A stretch of 64,000 nucleotides of DNA from an uncultured Muribaculaceae bacterium (GCA_910583795.1 CAJTZQ010000006.1:1-64000), one strand, 5' to 3'; numbered from the stretch's first letter, positions 53,825 through 62,293 are shown. The notes: generated from the letters alone by a model not told the origin. A program made the numbers and translations.

Positions 53825-54097
53825 ATGAATAACCCTTATACAGTATTAGGCATTAGTCAAAATGCCACAAAAGTAGAGATCGTTAAAGCTCAGGTTAAGG
53901 CTTTGAGATTAAAAAAATATGATGCAAGAGAAATTGCATCTGCACAAAAAGAACTTCATAGTCCAGCTCGTCGGTTGGCAGTTGACTTTACTTATCCTAT
54001 TATTGAAAAAATTGATAATTATGGACCGATAACAACAACTACCAAGAGTAAAGATATTGATATAAATAAGTTAAACCCTGACAAATATAGCTCATAA
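53825..54097 (+). CDS. Degenerate J-domain-like protein (no HPD)
   Basis: A 90-residue protein starting one base after the giant gene. NNPYTVLGISQNATKVEIVKA matches helix I and the start of helix II of J-domains. A later RRLAVDFTYPI segment could be the end of the domain. The HPD tripeptide that stimulates Hsp70 ATPase is absent. It is therefore either a J-like docking protein that binds Hsp70 without canonical activation, as known for degenerate J-proteins, or a family that only resembles the J-domain start. The position between the Hsp70 operon body and the GrpE-like gene favours the first reading. Confidence 0.6.
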   Translation: MNNPYTVLGISQNATKVEIVKAQVKALRLKKYDAREIASAQKELHSPARRLAVDFTYPIIEKIDNYGPITTTTKSKDIDINKLNPDKYSS

Positions 54098-54100
54098 TAT

Positions 54101-54541
54101 ATGTTAGAAAAGATAGAACAAATGATTTCTGATATGCTTAGAAACAACAAGACATTATCAAATCAGATTGAATTTAATCATCAAAAAGAAGAAAAACATC
54201 TTGACGAAATTTTTCTTGATGTGATTTCCGTTCTTGATGTATTTTCCCGTGAAGAAAAAATTATTGAAGATCATGAATGGAATAAATCAGAAGACAGTCA
54301 AAAAGCAATAAAAAGACTTCTTAATGCAAAAAGGAAACTTAACACAATGTTAGAGAAGCATGACGTAAAGAAGATCTCTTTTGATGATGGCATGTCAAAT
54401 GATGATCTATGTTCGGTTACAGATACAGAACCAGATACTGAAAAGCAGAATGGTTATATTATATCAATAGAAAAAGAAGGTTATACCAGAAATGGGCATA
54501 CACTTAGACGTGCAGAAGTTGTCATCGTAAAGAACGAATGA
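54101..54541 (+). CDS. GrpE-like nucleotide exchange factor
   Basis: A 146-residue protein. An N-terminal helical part (1-95) contains FLDVISVLDVFSREEKII, which corresponds to the LLDVLDNFERA block of GrpE. It is followed by a small beta domain with EKHDVKKISFDDG and YIISIEKEGYTRNGHTLRRAEVVIVKNE, the typical GrpE ending (GY-x2-NG-x3-R-x-A-x-V-x-V). Charge and length are close to short bacterial GrpE proteins. It would exchange ADP for ATP on the operon's Hsp70. With the Hsp70 and J-like protein it completes a private chaperone cycle. Confidence 0.75.
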   Translation: MLEKIEQMISDMLRNNKTLSNQIEFNHQKEEKHLDEIFLDVISVLDVFSREEKIIEDHEWNKSEDSQKAIKRLLNAKRKLNTMLEKHDVKKISFDDGMSNDDLCSVTDTEPDTEKQNGYIISIEKEGYTRNGHTLRRAEVVIVKNE

Positions 54542-54605
54542 GTTCTCTATCTGATATCTTTCTGAAAAAATAATAGAATCTTCTTGATAATCCACTGATG
54601 ACCAA

Positions 54606-54653
54606 GAAGCCTTTCTAATGACAAATTTTCATTCATTAGGCTTGGAAATTTTT
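54606..54653 (+). terminator. Terminator of the kinase/chaperone operon
   Basis: AAGCCT pairs with AGGCTT around an inner TAATGA/TCATT stem, followed by GGAAATTTTT. It lies 65 bases after the GrpE-like stop and marks the end of the AT-rich block. Confidence 0.7.
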
Positions 54654-54708
54654 ACATATTAAATTATTGTAAAGCAAAAAAAATAATTTTAATAATTTAT
54701 AAAACTCT

Positions 54709-54864
54709 ATGAAAATACCGGGATTAACTTTCTCTTGGAAGAGGGCTTTTGGTGTGACGCAGGTGAAGCAGCAGATTGCCCGCTCCACTGGCATACCGAC
54801 CTCTCGTGCCGGTCTTGAACGCAAGATCGGCAAAGCTATCATCAAGTCAATATTCGGCAAATGA
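54709..54864 (+). CDS. Small basic protein (51 aa)
   Basis: An open frame of 51 residues (MKIPGLTFSWKRAFGVTQVK...SIFGK), rich in K and R, with a hydrophobic pattern but no membrane segment. The frame is better formed than random: base composition changes from AT-rich to balanced exactly at its start. I recall similar short proteins (FSWKRA-G-T-xK-x-IA-TGIPT) near the type of membrane protein encoded next in other Bacteroidales, but cannot verify this. Function is unknown. Confidence 0.55.
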   Translation: MKIPGLTFSWKRAFGVTQVKQQIARSTGIPTSRAGLERKIGKAIIKSIFGK

Positions 54865-54939
54865 TGGCGGTTCATACAATAACTCTACCGATTTATACAT
54901 TGGGCGGTGATTGTTTACCATTCACTGCTACATGGCATA

Positions 54940-54947
54940 TATCTTTG
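54940..54947 (+). promoter_or_regulatory. Candidate -7 box
   Basis: TATCTTTG lies 31 bases before the membrane-protein start at 54979. The -33 partner is poor (TTTA at 54914-54917, 22-base spacer). Confidence 0.45.
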
Positions 54948-54978
54948 CAAAGGAATTCCATCTTATTAATTCTGAAGA

Positions 54979-55347
54979 ATGATTAAACAAACTTTTGCTG
55001 TGGTTGCAAATTCACTGCTCCTTATTGGCAAGAAGACAGGTTTGACTTATAATGAAGTCAATATACTTGTCTATTACTTGCTGATACCTCTGTCTTGGAG
55101 CGTGATGTTCGACTGTTGGATAGGTCTCCCCATAACCTCTGCCGCTCTTATGTGCGTCTGGATAGGAATATTCATTGCCACAAGACACACGTTTAGAGAA
55201 TGGTGTGATCAGGCTTTTCAAGACTCTGTCAATTTCTTGAATTGGTTCAATCGCTGGGGTGGTAATTACGTTCTCAATTCGGTAATAATCTGTGTGTTGT
55301 TGCCGTTGTTAGTCTATGGTGTGTTAATTTGGTTACTTTTACGATAA
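54979..55347 (+). CDS. Small membrane protein (122 aa)
   Basis: 122 residues with three predicted membrane segments (ILVYYLLIPLSWSVMFDCWIG, ITSAALMCVWIGIFIATRH, and VLNSVIICVLLPLLVYGVLIWLLL) and a soluble loop (REWCDQAFQDSVNFLNWFNRWGG). No family of known function is recognised. It is followed after nine bases by a 41-residue membrane peptide gene and then by the CHAT gene, so it may belong to the CHAT/caspase transcription unit. Confidence 0.7.
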   Translation: MIKQTFAVVANSLLLIGKKTGLTYNEVNILVYYLLIPLSWSVMFDCWIGLPITSAALMCVWIGIFIATRHTFREWCDQAFQDSVNFLNWFNRWGGNYVLNSVIICVLLPLLVYGVLIWLLLR

Positions 55348-55356
55348 TTGCTCTAT

Positions 55357-55482
55357 ATGAAAACAAGTTTCTATTTCTTTCTCTGGTTTATAGTCTATTA
55401 TCTGATAGGGCTTACCAGGAGTCCGCTCCTCATCCAGAACGGCAGCATCCTGCAACATAAACCCCTCCCCTCTCTCAAATAA
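55357..55482 (+). CDS. Very small membrane peptide (41 aa)
   Basis: MKTSFYFFLWFIVYYLIGLTR is a single hydrophobic helix, followed by a short polar tail. It starts nine bases after the upstream membrane gene and stops 13 bases before the CHAT gene, so it is probably co-transcribed with both. Too short for firm assignment. Confidence 0.45.
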   Translation: MKTSFYFFLWFIVYYLIGLTRSPLLIQNGSILQHKPLPSLK

Positions 55483-55495
55483 AACCCTTTCCGGA

Positions 55496-58400
55496 ATGAA
55501 AATCAAAAGAAGCGTTCCTTCCATGCTCTACAAAACAATCGCAACGGTAATGTTTATTTTAGGATGTTACTGCAGCGGTTACGCTATGCCTGTTAACAAC
55601 ATAGTTTATGAGGGAGAATCGCTTTCTACACGTGACAGTATCATTCAAGAGATGGTTGGATTTATCAAACCGGGAACCAAACTGACAAAAACAGAACGCA
55701 AGCATATTGAAAACCGCATTAAAAATTTCCCTCAAAAGATTTTACGACGCGACACCATTTCATATTTCATAAACACCGCCTATGCATTGTCATATTTCGA
55801 ATTTTATCGTCATGATTACAAAAAAGCTAAAAAATGGCAAATTTTATTTGAAAAAAATGTAATGCTTCCGGGATGGCTCTCATATTTTTTCAGATTTTCT
55901 GCAGTCGCTTGGAATGCAAAAAATTCACTCCGAGAAAAAGGGAATTTTAAAATTAAAAAGGATAAGAACAGTTGGTACGTTCCTATCAAGATGCAATTTG
56001 CTGATTCATTAAAATTTGACCCTAAACGGACACACATTCAATTCATTGATTCATTCCTTGATGAAATGCCCATTGATTGTGCTTCCGCCACCTATCTAAA
56101 ATTATTAAAACAATTTAAAGAGGGAGAAGGACGTCTTGAATTTCTTAACGGATATTCTCGTAAAGGCTTTGTTCAGCGTTGTGTGGATGCCAATCGGAAA
56201 GACATTCTTAAAATAATATACAGTCTATGGAATGTTGATCTTAACGATTTCTATATAGGGTCGTGGGGGTATCTTGAATTCCGAAATAAAACAATTAAAG
56301 TAGATAGCGCCGCTATTTCTCAGTTAAAAGAAGGAATACTCTCTTTTAATCCCGATAATAATAGATCACAAATAGATTCTCTAATCAATAGCAAGTTAGA
56401 GGCAAATCTTAGCAGCAAGATATTACAATTAATGAACATATATTGGGTTCAATCACGCTTCAAAGATATCATTGACGCGTGCCATGTTTATGTTCCTTAT
56501 GTAAATATCAATAATCTCAGTACTCTTCACAATTTTTGGGGGCTTGCACTGACTAACCTTGGGCAATATAATGATGCGTTAATCCATTTCGATACAGCCT
56601 TATCCTTATCATCAAGTCCAAATTCAAAATACACCACGCGCCTCAATAAGGCTTGTGCATTAGGAGAAATGGGAAAGACAAATGATGCCATCGCTATTTT
56701 TATGGAGGAAAAAAATACACAAAAAAGTGCATTTGACAAGTTCTGTTGGAATGACAACTTAGGATATGTGTATAGCTTTAAGGATCCTAATATGGCTCTA
56801 TATTATTATAACGAAGCAGAAAAATATATTGATCCAGGAACACTATACGCTGACCGAAAAGTTCGTCATTTTTGTCGGAAAGCGCGTATGCTCGAATCTG
56901 ATAAACATCTTCAAAGATTGGAGATCACAAAAGCTATAAATCTTATTCCATCATGCAGCGACATTACAAAAGGAGTTGTTTATACTGAATTGGGTATATT
57001 CTATTTATCATCATTTGATTATCGAGAAGCGGATAAGAACTTTTCAATTGCATATAACTATTTTGCCAAGCTTTCACCTGAAGATATGAGGATTTCATAT
57101 CTAAATCGACATTATGCAACTAATCTTTGTAAACTTAATAAACCTACAGAAGCCGTTGGAATTTTAATTCGACAAGTTGAACTACAAGAATCTTTATACG
57201 GAAAAGAACATTCTGAATATTTCAAATCGCTACGTCAACTTCTACAGATTTCATGTGAATATCTCATACCCGGAATTCCTGTTGATAGACTATATCAAGA
57301 GTTCAAACAGTTGTGTTCAAAATCAAATGAGTATTATGAAAATATAATGACAGAAATTACATATTTGTCATTCAAGAATAATAGGAAGGCAGCTCTTCTT
57401 GCCCTTAATGAAGCTCTATCCCATCCGATGAATCCTATGCAGAAACTGAATATATACCAACAATTTGAATCAGTTTTGCGAAACCAAGATAATTCCAAAA
57501 ATTATGCACAAAACATTTCAACTCTTATTCCAAGAATAAAAACAGATATATACAACAGCTTGTTGCTGCTGAGCGGTGACGACCGAGGTGCAATACAGAA
57601 TCCTCTTTCCAATATATTGAACGGCACCATTCTTAAACAAAATTACTATGATGCATTACAAATATCTTTGTTCAGAAAAGGATTATTGTTCACAACAAAG
57701 AAAGTAATTGAAAAAGAATTGGAACATAATATACAAACCCGAAAACGTTACCGGGATCTCACTGCCAAGCGTGAAGAACTTAATTTTTACATTTCATATA
57801 GCGATACTCTCCATATTCCCGCCTTAGCAGTGTCAGTCGATTCTCTGGAACGGGAATTAAATCGACACATGGTAAATAACAAAAAAATTTTTCGTTCGAT
57901 AGACAAATCTTTATCTCAAGTATGTTCATCATTAAATCCTAACGATTTGGCTATTGAATTTGTAAAATATTCTGATAATGAGGAAAAGTATGGAGCTTTC
58001 TTAATTGATAAACATGGATTGTCTAAATTTGTAAAAATAGGCACGAGCAATGAGATCCATGATAATCCAAGTATGATTTGGAATCCTATTGTCAACCAAA
58101 GATCTAATTATGACAATATATACTTTTGCACAGATGGAATTCTAAACAATATAGAAATTGAATCCTTACCTTTTCCTGATGACATGCCAATATTTATGAA
58201 GTACAATCTTCACAGGGTGTTTCATCTGGCTGACATAAAACCGGATGGAGGAATCGGTAAGAATGTAGTGGCTGTCGGTGTCTCCGACCATAATTCCCCC
58301 ATCGGTGAAGGGGAGACCATGGATCGGGGAAACTGGACTGACCTCCCCGAAGTGAAGTATGAACTTGAACTGATAAAAAGCAGATTGCCGGAGCAATCCA

Positions 58401-58990
58401 CCACGATTATCTTCAATGACGACGCAAGAGAAAAATCTATTAAAGATTTAAGCAACAGCAATGTATCGACTCTTCATTTCTCAACCCACGGCTTCTATCG
58501 CAATTCCGATTCTTTAATCGAGGCTGCTTCCGATTCTCTGAATTTCGACTTCAATATAGCGCGCAGGGCGTTGTCAGCCAAGAAAACAGACCTGTCAGGA
58601 CTCGTTCTCCGTCAAGGCAACATCTCTTGGAAAGCACCCCAGATTTTGGATGAGGAAGACGACCTCCTGACAAGTGATGAGATTGAGACAATGAATTTCC
58701 CTGATCTTAATCTGACCGTGCTTTCCGCTTGCGACACAGGCTTGGGCAGTATCGACAGCGATGGTGTATGGGGTCTGCAGAGGGCGTTCCGCATTGCCGG
58801 CAGCAAGTCTATTATATGCACTCTCAATAAGGTGAATGATTATTGGACATCACAGTTTATGGATCTGTTTTATGAACATGCTGCAAAAGGGGGATCTATT
58901 TACGATTCTTTTCAATATGCTCAGAAATCTCTCTACAAATCTGAACCTGATTCTACGGAAATTTGGTCATCTTTTATTTTGATAGAATGA
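55496..58990 (+). CDS. Exported TPR-CHAT protease-like protein
   Basis: 1164 residues. A signal peptide (1-30, TIATVMFILGCYCSGYAMP) directs export. TPR-like repeats fill about 280-640 (LTNLGQYNDALIHFDTALSLS). A coiled region (about 735-800) leads to a C-terminal CHAT domain (about 860-1164) with catalytic H998 in HFSTHGFY and C1079 in VLSACDTGLGS. The end WGLQRAFRIAGSKSIICTLNKV is a CHAT hallmark. CHAT is a caspase-related cysteine protease fold. The next gene, overlapping by four bases, encodes a caspase, so the two proteases are made together. Base composition rises in GC near 58.2 kb, close to the start of the protease core, which hints at a mosaic gene. Confidence 0.88.
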   Translation: MKIKRSVPSMLYKTIATVMFILGCYCSGYAMPVNNIVYEGESLSTRDSIIQEMVGFIKPGTKLTKTERKHIENRIKNFPQKILRRDTISYFINTAYALSYFEFYRHDYKKAKKWQILFEKNVMLPGWLSYFFRFSAVAWNAKNSLREKGNFKIKKDKNSWYVPIKMQFADSLKFDPKRTHIQFIDSFLDEMPIDCASATYLKLLKQFKEGEGRLEFLNGYSRKGFVQRCVDANRKDILKIIYSLWNVDLNDFYIGSWGYLEFRNKTIKVDSAAISQLKEGILSFNPDNNRSQIDSLINSKLEANLSSKILQLMNIYWVQSRFKDIIDACHVYVPYVNINNLSTLHNFWGLALTNLGQYNDALIHFDTALSLSSSPNSKYTTRLNKACALGEMGKTNDAIAIFMEEKNTQKSAFDKFCWNDNLGYVYSFKDPNMALYYYNEAEKYIDPGTLYADRKVRHFCRKARMLESDKHLQRLEITKAINLIPSCSDITKGVVYTELGIFYLSSFDYREADKNFSIAYNYFAKLSPEDMRISYLNRHYATNLCKLNKPTEAVGILIRQVELQESLYGKEHSEYFKSLRQLLQISCEYLIPGIPVDRLYQEFKQLCSKSNEYYENIMTEITYLSFKNNRKAALLALNEALSHPMNPMQKLNIYQQFESVLRNQDNSKNYAQNISTLIPRIKTDIYNSLLLLSGDDRGAIQNPLSNILNGTILKQNYYDALQISLFRKGLLFTTKKVIEKELEHNIQTRKRYRDLTAKREELNFYISYSDTLHIPALAVSVDSLERELNRHMVNNKKIFRSIDKSLSQVCSSLNPNDLAIEFVKYSDNEEKYGAFLIDKHGLSKFVKIGTSNEIHDNPSMIWNPIVNQRSNYDNIYFCTDGILNNIEIESLPFPDDMPIFMKYNLHRVFHLADIKPDGGIGKNVVAVGVSDHNSPIGEGETMDRGNWTDLPEVKYELELIKSRLPEQSTTIIFNDDAREKSIKDLSNSNVSTLHFSTHGFYRNSDSLIEAASDSLNFDFNIARRALSAKKTDLSGLVLRQGNISWKAPQILDEEDDLLTSDEIETMNFPDLNLTVLSACDTGLGSIDSDGVWGLQRAFRIAGSKSIICTLNKVNDYWTSQFMDLFYEHAAKGGSIYDSFQYAQKSLYKSEPDSTEIWSSFILIE

Positions 58991-59874
58991 TGAAAAAGAT
59001 CTTGATTTTTATATTTGCTCTGTTTTTATCGCAGGTTTCATTACATGCCACCTGCAGGGCTTTGATTGTCGGTATCGGTAAATATGACCGTATGAAAACC
59101 GGTTGGCACCCAATTCACGGAGACAATGATGTGGAGTTACTGGTGCCCCTGCTAAAGAAGCAAGGATTTGACGATATTGTCTCTCTTGTGAACGAAAAGG
59201 CTACGAAATCAGAGATTGTCAAGCAATTGATTGCATTATCCCAACGGTGCAAGGCAGGTGACAAGGTTTATTTCCATTTTTCGGGACATGGACAACCGAT
59301 CCGCGACGACAATGGCGACGAAAAGGGAACGAAGAAATTTGATGAATCTATAATTCCCTATGATGCATGCCGCGACAGCCGGAAGATGAACGGAACCTAC
59401 ATTGGTCAATTCCATCTCGTTGATGACGAGCTTACTCCTTTGCTTGATGCAATCAAAAAGAAACTTGGCAGTGGCGGAATACTGTTTGTGGCTGTAGACG
59501 CATGTTATAGCCGAGGGATACAAAAGGATGAAATGACGGATTTTGACCCTGTGTTACTCCGTTATGCGAGAGGTACGGATCATACGTTTGTTCCGACGGG
59601 TAGAAAATCTTTCGTTTCAGGATTACCAAAGCCGAAGGAATTCTCTCCAGGCGCGAAACTGGTGGTGGTCACAGCATGCCGGGAAAATGAAAGGAATTTT
59701 GAATATAAGGCTCCGGGCAATAAAATGTATGGATCACTCTCCTACTATATCAGCACGTTGCTCAAAGATAGTGTCGATTTTGACCGTTGGGCAACTTCTT
59801 TTCAAGAGAAGCGATATACCGGCAAGAGGATTTTCCAACCCATACAGCATCCTTCAATCGAAATTCACGAATAA
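58987..59874 (+). CDS. Exported caspase-family (C14) protease
   Basis: 295 residues; start ATGATG overlaps the CHAT stop. A signal peptide (MMKKILIFIFALFLSQVSLHA) precedes the caspase fold: CRALIVGIGKYD, HGDNDVELLVPLL, catalytic H101 in FHFSGHGQPI and C173 in VAVDACYSRG. Acidic residues around the active site (DDNGDEKGTKKFDE) suggest a metacaspase-like preference for basic P1 residues. Export puts its target in the periplasm or at the surface, unlike intracellular bacterial caspases of abortive infection. It is paired with a CHAT protein, and a close paralogue lies 1.5 kb downstream. Confidence 0.9.
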   Translation: MMKKILIFIFALFLSQVSLHATCRALIVGIGKYDRMKTGWHPIHGDNDVELLVPLLKKQGFDDIVSLVNEKATKSEIVKQLIALSQRCKAGDKVYFHFSGHGQPIRDDNGDEKGTKKFDESIIPYDACRDSRKMNGTYIGQFHLVDDELTPLLDAIKKKLGSGGILFVAVDACYSRGIQKDEMTDFDPVLLRYARGTDHTFVPTGRKSFVSGLPKPKEFSPGAKLVVVTACRENERNFEYKAPGNKMYGSLSYYISTLLKDSVDFDRWATSFQEKRYTGKRIFQPIQHPSIEIHE

Positions 59875-59890
59875 AAAAATCTTTTTTATT
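59870..59890 (+). terminator. AT-only palindrome after the caspase gene
   Basis: AATAAAAAA and TTTTTTATT pair around TC immediately at the end of the caspase gene. It is a weak terminator candidate because the stem has no GC pairs. Confidence 0.35.
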
Positions 59891-59991
59891 TAGTTTCGCA
59901 AACCCACTTAGATATTGAGGACTAATGGGTTAAAGAATTAGAGTTATAGATAATATCCATGGAAGCCTGATATCTTCCCTCGACTGGAGAT

Positions 59992-60126
59992 TAACCTTTT
60001 AACCTTATAACCCCATAACCCTCAACTTTTGCTTGCGAGAGTTGAATTTTTACCTTTTTCAACTTTCGGTATAATTAATCAAAGAAACTTATAACAACTC
60101 AACTTTCGTTTGTGAGGGTTGAATTT
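59992..60126. repeat. Two further dispersed palindromic repeats
   Basis: Copies at about 59992-60050 (TAACC leader, then CTCAACTT...AGTTGAATT) and about 60099-60126 (CTCAACTTTCG...GGGTTGAATT). They fill most of the 265-base gap before the M23 gene; nothing else is seen in it. Confidence 0.7.
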
Positions 60127-60139
60127 GGCATACTGAAAT

Positions 60140-60673
60140 ATGAGACTTTACAAAAAATTACTGATATGTGCGGCAGCTGTGATGGCTTTGGGGTATCTAA
60201 TACCCTATTCCTTCCGAAATCCTGTTGAAGGTGCTACCCGCAACGACTACAATCAGGAATCTTTCTGGTATTATCCTTGGGGTACTTCAATCACTCACAA
60301 GGGTGTGGATATTTTTAAAAGCAAGAACACTCCCATACATCCGGCTTCAGGTGTGGAATGGGTGCTGTATGCAGGACACATGCCGGGCAAAGGGGGGAAT
60401 GTCGTTGTCTCTCTTGCCCCCAAGTGGAGACTTCATTATTATGCACACATGGATAAGGTGTCGGCTATTCCATTGTCGGTTGTAACGCACGGATCCACCC
60501 TCGGGACAGTGGGAAATTCCGGAAATGCAGCCAACACTCCCTCTCATCTGCATTTCGGTATAGGCTCATTGATTCTTAATCCATTTCGAATCGATGACAC
60601 TCCTGATGGTTTATTCAAGGCATTCTATATGAACCCCACTCCTTACCTCAACACTTATCATACCCCCCAATGA
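60140..60673 (+). CDS. M23-family metallopeptidase (LytM domain)
   Basis: 177 residues with an N-terminal hydrophobic segment (residues 6-22) that is a signal peptide or anchor. The LytM fold shows the zinc-binding HKGVDIF (H-x3-D), HYYAHMD and HLHFG motifs (about residues 53, 112 and 137). The protein is nearly just the catalytic domain. It probably cleaves peptidoglycan cross-bridges or a periplasmic peptide. It sits between the two exported caspase genes, so it could act in the same compartment. Confidence 0.88.
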   Translation: MRLYKKLLICAAAVMALGYLIPYSFRNPVEGATRNDYNQESFWYYPWGTSITHKGVDIFKSKNTPIHPASGVEWVLYAGHMPGKGGNVVVSLAPKWRLHYYAHMDKVSAIPLSVVTHGSTLGTVGNSGNAANTPSHLHFGIGSLILNPFRIDDTPDGLFKAFYMNPTPYLNTYHTPQ

Positions 60674-60692
60674 CAATTAAATTAATAATATT

Positions 60693-61313
60693 ATGGCAAA
60701 ATATTTTCCTATAACAACAATTCTTCTGATTCTCCTTGTCTCGTGTTCTCCCAAACCTAAGACGGAGTCTCCCCGGAATCAGTCTGACACTGATCTTCCG
60801 GAGGTGTATCAAAACGGTTTCTTCTCTATACGTTATCCTGATACTTATCAAGCGTATGCAAATTTCAGAGGGGAAACATATACTTTGGATGAACTTAATG
60901 AAATGGGGGAAGAAGCTATGAATAAATTGGAAATGAACGAAGTGTCGATCATGCCTAAGCATCATAACAGCTATTGGATTTCTCCTGAAGTGTACATAGT
61001 GTTGTCGCGTCATAAAATGGATCTACCATTACGTACGTTTATGGATTTGTCGATAGAAACACGTAATTATACAAATGAGGAAGATATGGAATGTCTCGGA
61101 TATAGCGACGTCGACAGCATATCATTTGCCGGGCATCCCGCACTTGAGACTAATTTCTATTATCTTGCAGAAAATGGCGACACCCTGGTACAAAATCAGA
61201 AAATCGTAATGAAGCCGGATTTTTCTCTCTACTACGTCAACATCAAGTACAATTCACGGACATCTCCCGAAACGGGTGAAAAGATCGTTTCCACATTCCA
61301 GTTCAAGGATTGA
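60693..61313 (+). CDS. Hypothetical lipoprotein (206 aa)
   Basis: A lipoprotein signal with lipobox ILLVSCSP (cysteine about residue 18) is followed by a mixed alpha/beta domain (VYQNGFFSIRYPDTYQAYANF, then LETNFYYLAENGDTLVQNQKIVMKPDFSLYYVNI). The pattern recalls small PsbP-like folds, but I cannot assign it. It starts 19 bases after the M23 gene and is probably co-transcribed with it. Confidence 0.6.
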   Translation: MAKYFPITTILLILLVSCSPKPKTESPRNQSDTDLPEVYQNGFFSIRYPDTYQAYANFRGETYTLDELNEMGEEAMNKLEMNEVSIMPKHHNSYWISPEVYIVLSRHKMDLPLRTFMDLSIETRNYTNEEDMECLGYSDVDSISFAGHPALETNFYYLAENGDTLVQNQKIVMKPDFSLYYVNIKYNSRTSPETGEKIVSTFQFKD

Positions 61314-61334
61314 TCTTTACCCCTTTATTCACAC

Positions 61335-61375
61335 TTACAAAATTTTGTAATGTAAAGGAATAGATTGTATCTTTG
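61335..61375 (+). promoter_or_regulatory. Promoter with an overlapping 16-bp palindrome
   Basis: TTTG at 61344-61347 and TATCTTTG at 61368-61375 with a 20-base spacer form a near-ideal promoter. A perfect 16-bp palindrome (TTACAAAATTTTGTAA, 61335-61350) covers the -33 box and is a good operator candidate. The second caspase gene starts at 61397. Confidence 0.7.
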
Positions 61376-61396
61376 TATTAGAATTTGGATGTATCT

Positions 61397-62293
61397 ATGC
61401 CGTTGATAAGAATCATATTTGTCTTGGGGTTGCTGATCTTTTCGGCAACCCCGGAACTGTGTTCCGCAGGGAGGGCTCTTCTTATCGGGATCGGCGATTA
61501 TGATACCGACCGGACAGGGTGGCGCAGGATCCATGGCGACGACGACGTGACGCTGCTCGCCCCTTTGTTGAAAGAGAACGTCTACACGGTCAGCAGCCTT
61601 ACAAATAGCTATGCCACCAAGAAGAATATCGTCGCGGCAATCAAAAAATTAGCTAACGAATGCCGAGCCGGAGATCATGTCTATCTACATTTTTCATGCC
61701 ACGGGCAACCGGTGAGAGACTGCAACGGCGATGAATCAAGGGAATATGACGAGGCGATAGCTCCATACGATGCTCTGAAATCTGAAGGATATGCCGCAGG
61801 CAACAGTAAATATCGGGGCGAGAACCATCTTATAGATGATGAGATCGCCCCCCTGCTCGACAACATCAGCCGAAAAATCGGAAAGACAGGAATCCTCTTC
61901 GTGGCATTCGACGCCTGCTATAGCCGGGGCTTGGAGAAGGGGGACAATGATTTCCCCGAAGATTTCGATGTGGACGAGCTTCCCGACTTTATGCGGGGTA
62001 CAGCCGACTTTTTCTCCCCTACTGACAAAACATATCTGCAATCCATCAAACCGCCTCAGAAATTCAGTGGAGGGTCTCCGATTGCAATAGTGAGTGCATG
62101 CCGAGAAAACGAACGGAATTTCGAACTCCGTGTAGGCAACCGCCATTACGGTTCACTGTCCTACTGCATATCTAAGCTGCTGCTCAAAAATGCCGATTTA
62201 CAAAAATGGATAAATTATTTTAAATCCGGTTCATACAAAACATCGGGATGTTTCCTTAAGATCCAGCATCCCACAATAACCTTATACCAATGA
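61397..62293 (+). CDS. Second exported caspase-family protease
   Basis: 298 residues. The start is the ATG of MPLIRIIFVLGLLIFSATPELCSA; a TTG twelve bases upstream is less likely. The layout equals the first caspase: RALLIGIGDYD, HGDDDVTLLAPLL, H102 in FSCHGQPV and C174 in AFDACYSRGLEKG. A cysteine replaces glycine before the histidine (SCHG). It has its own promoter and overlaps the start of a second CHAT gene by four bases. The two caspases are clear paralogues, probably from duplication, but substitutions are many, so the event is not recent. Confidence 0.9.
   Translation: MPLIRIIFVLGLLIFSATPELCSAGRALLIGIGDYDTDRTGWRRIHGDDDVTLLAPLLKENVYTVSSLTNSYATKKNIVAAIKKLANECRAGDHVYLHFSCHGQPVRDCNGDESREYDEAIAPYDALKSEGYAAGNSKYRGENHLIDDEIAPLLDNISRKIGKTGILFVAFDACYSRGLEKGDNDFPEDFDVDELPDFMRGTADFFSPTDKTYLQSIKPPQKFSGGSPIAIVSACRENERNFELRVGNRHYGSLSYCISKLLLKNADLQKWINYFKSGSYKTSGCFLKIQHPTITLYQ

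Noticed and set aside
40825..54541. Prophage or integrative conjugative element
   Set aside because: No integrase, structural, transfer or replication genes are seen, and no tRNA attachment site. The block looks like an accessory operon, not a self-mobile element.
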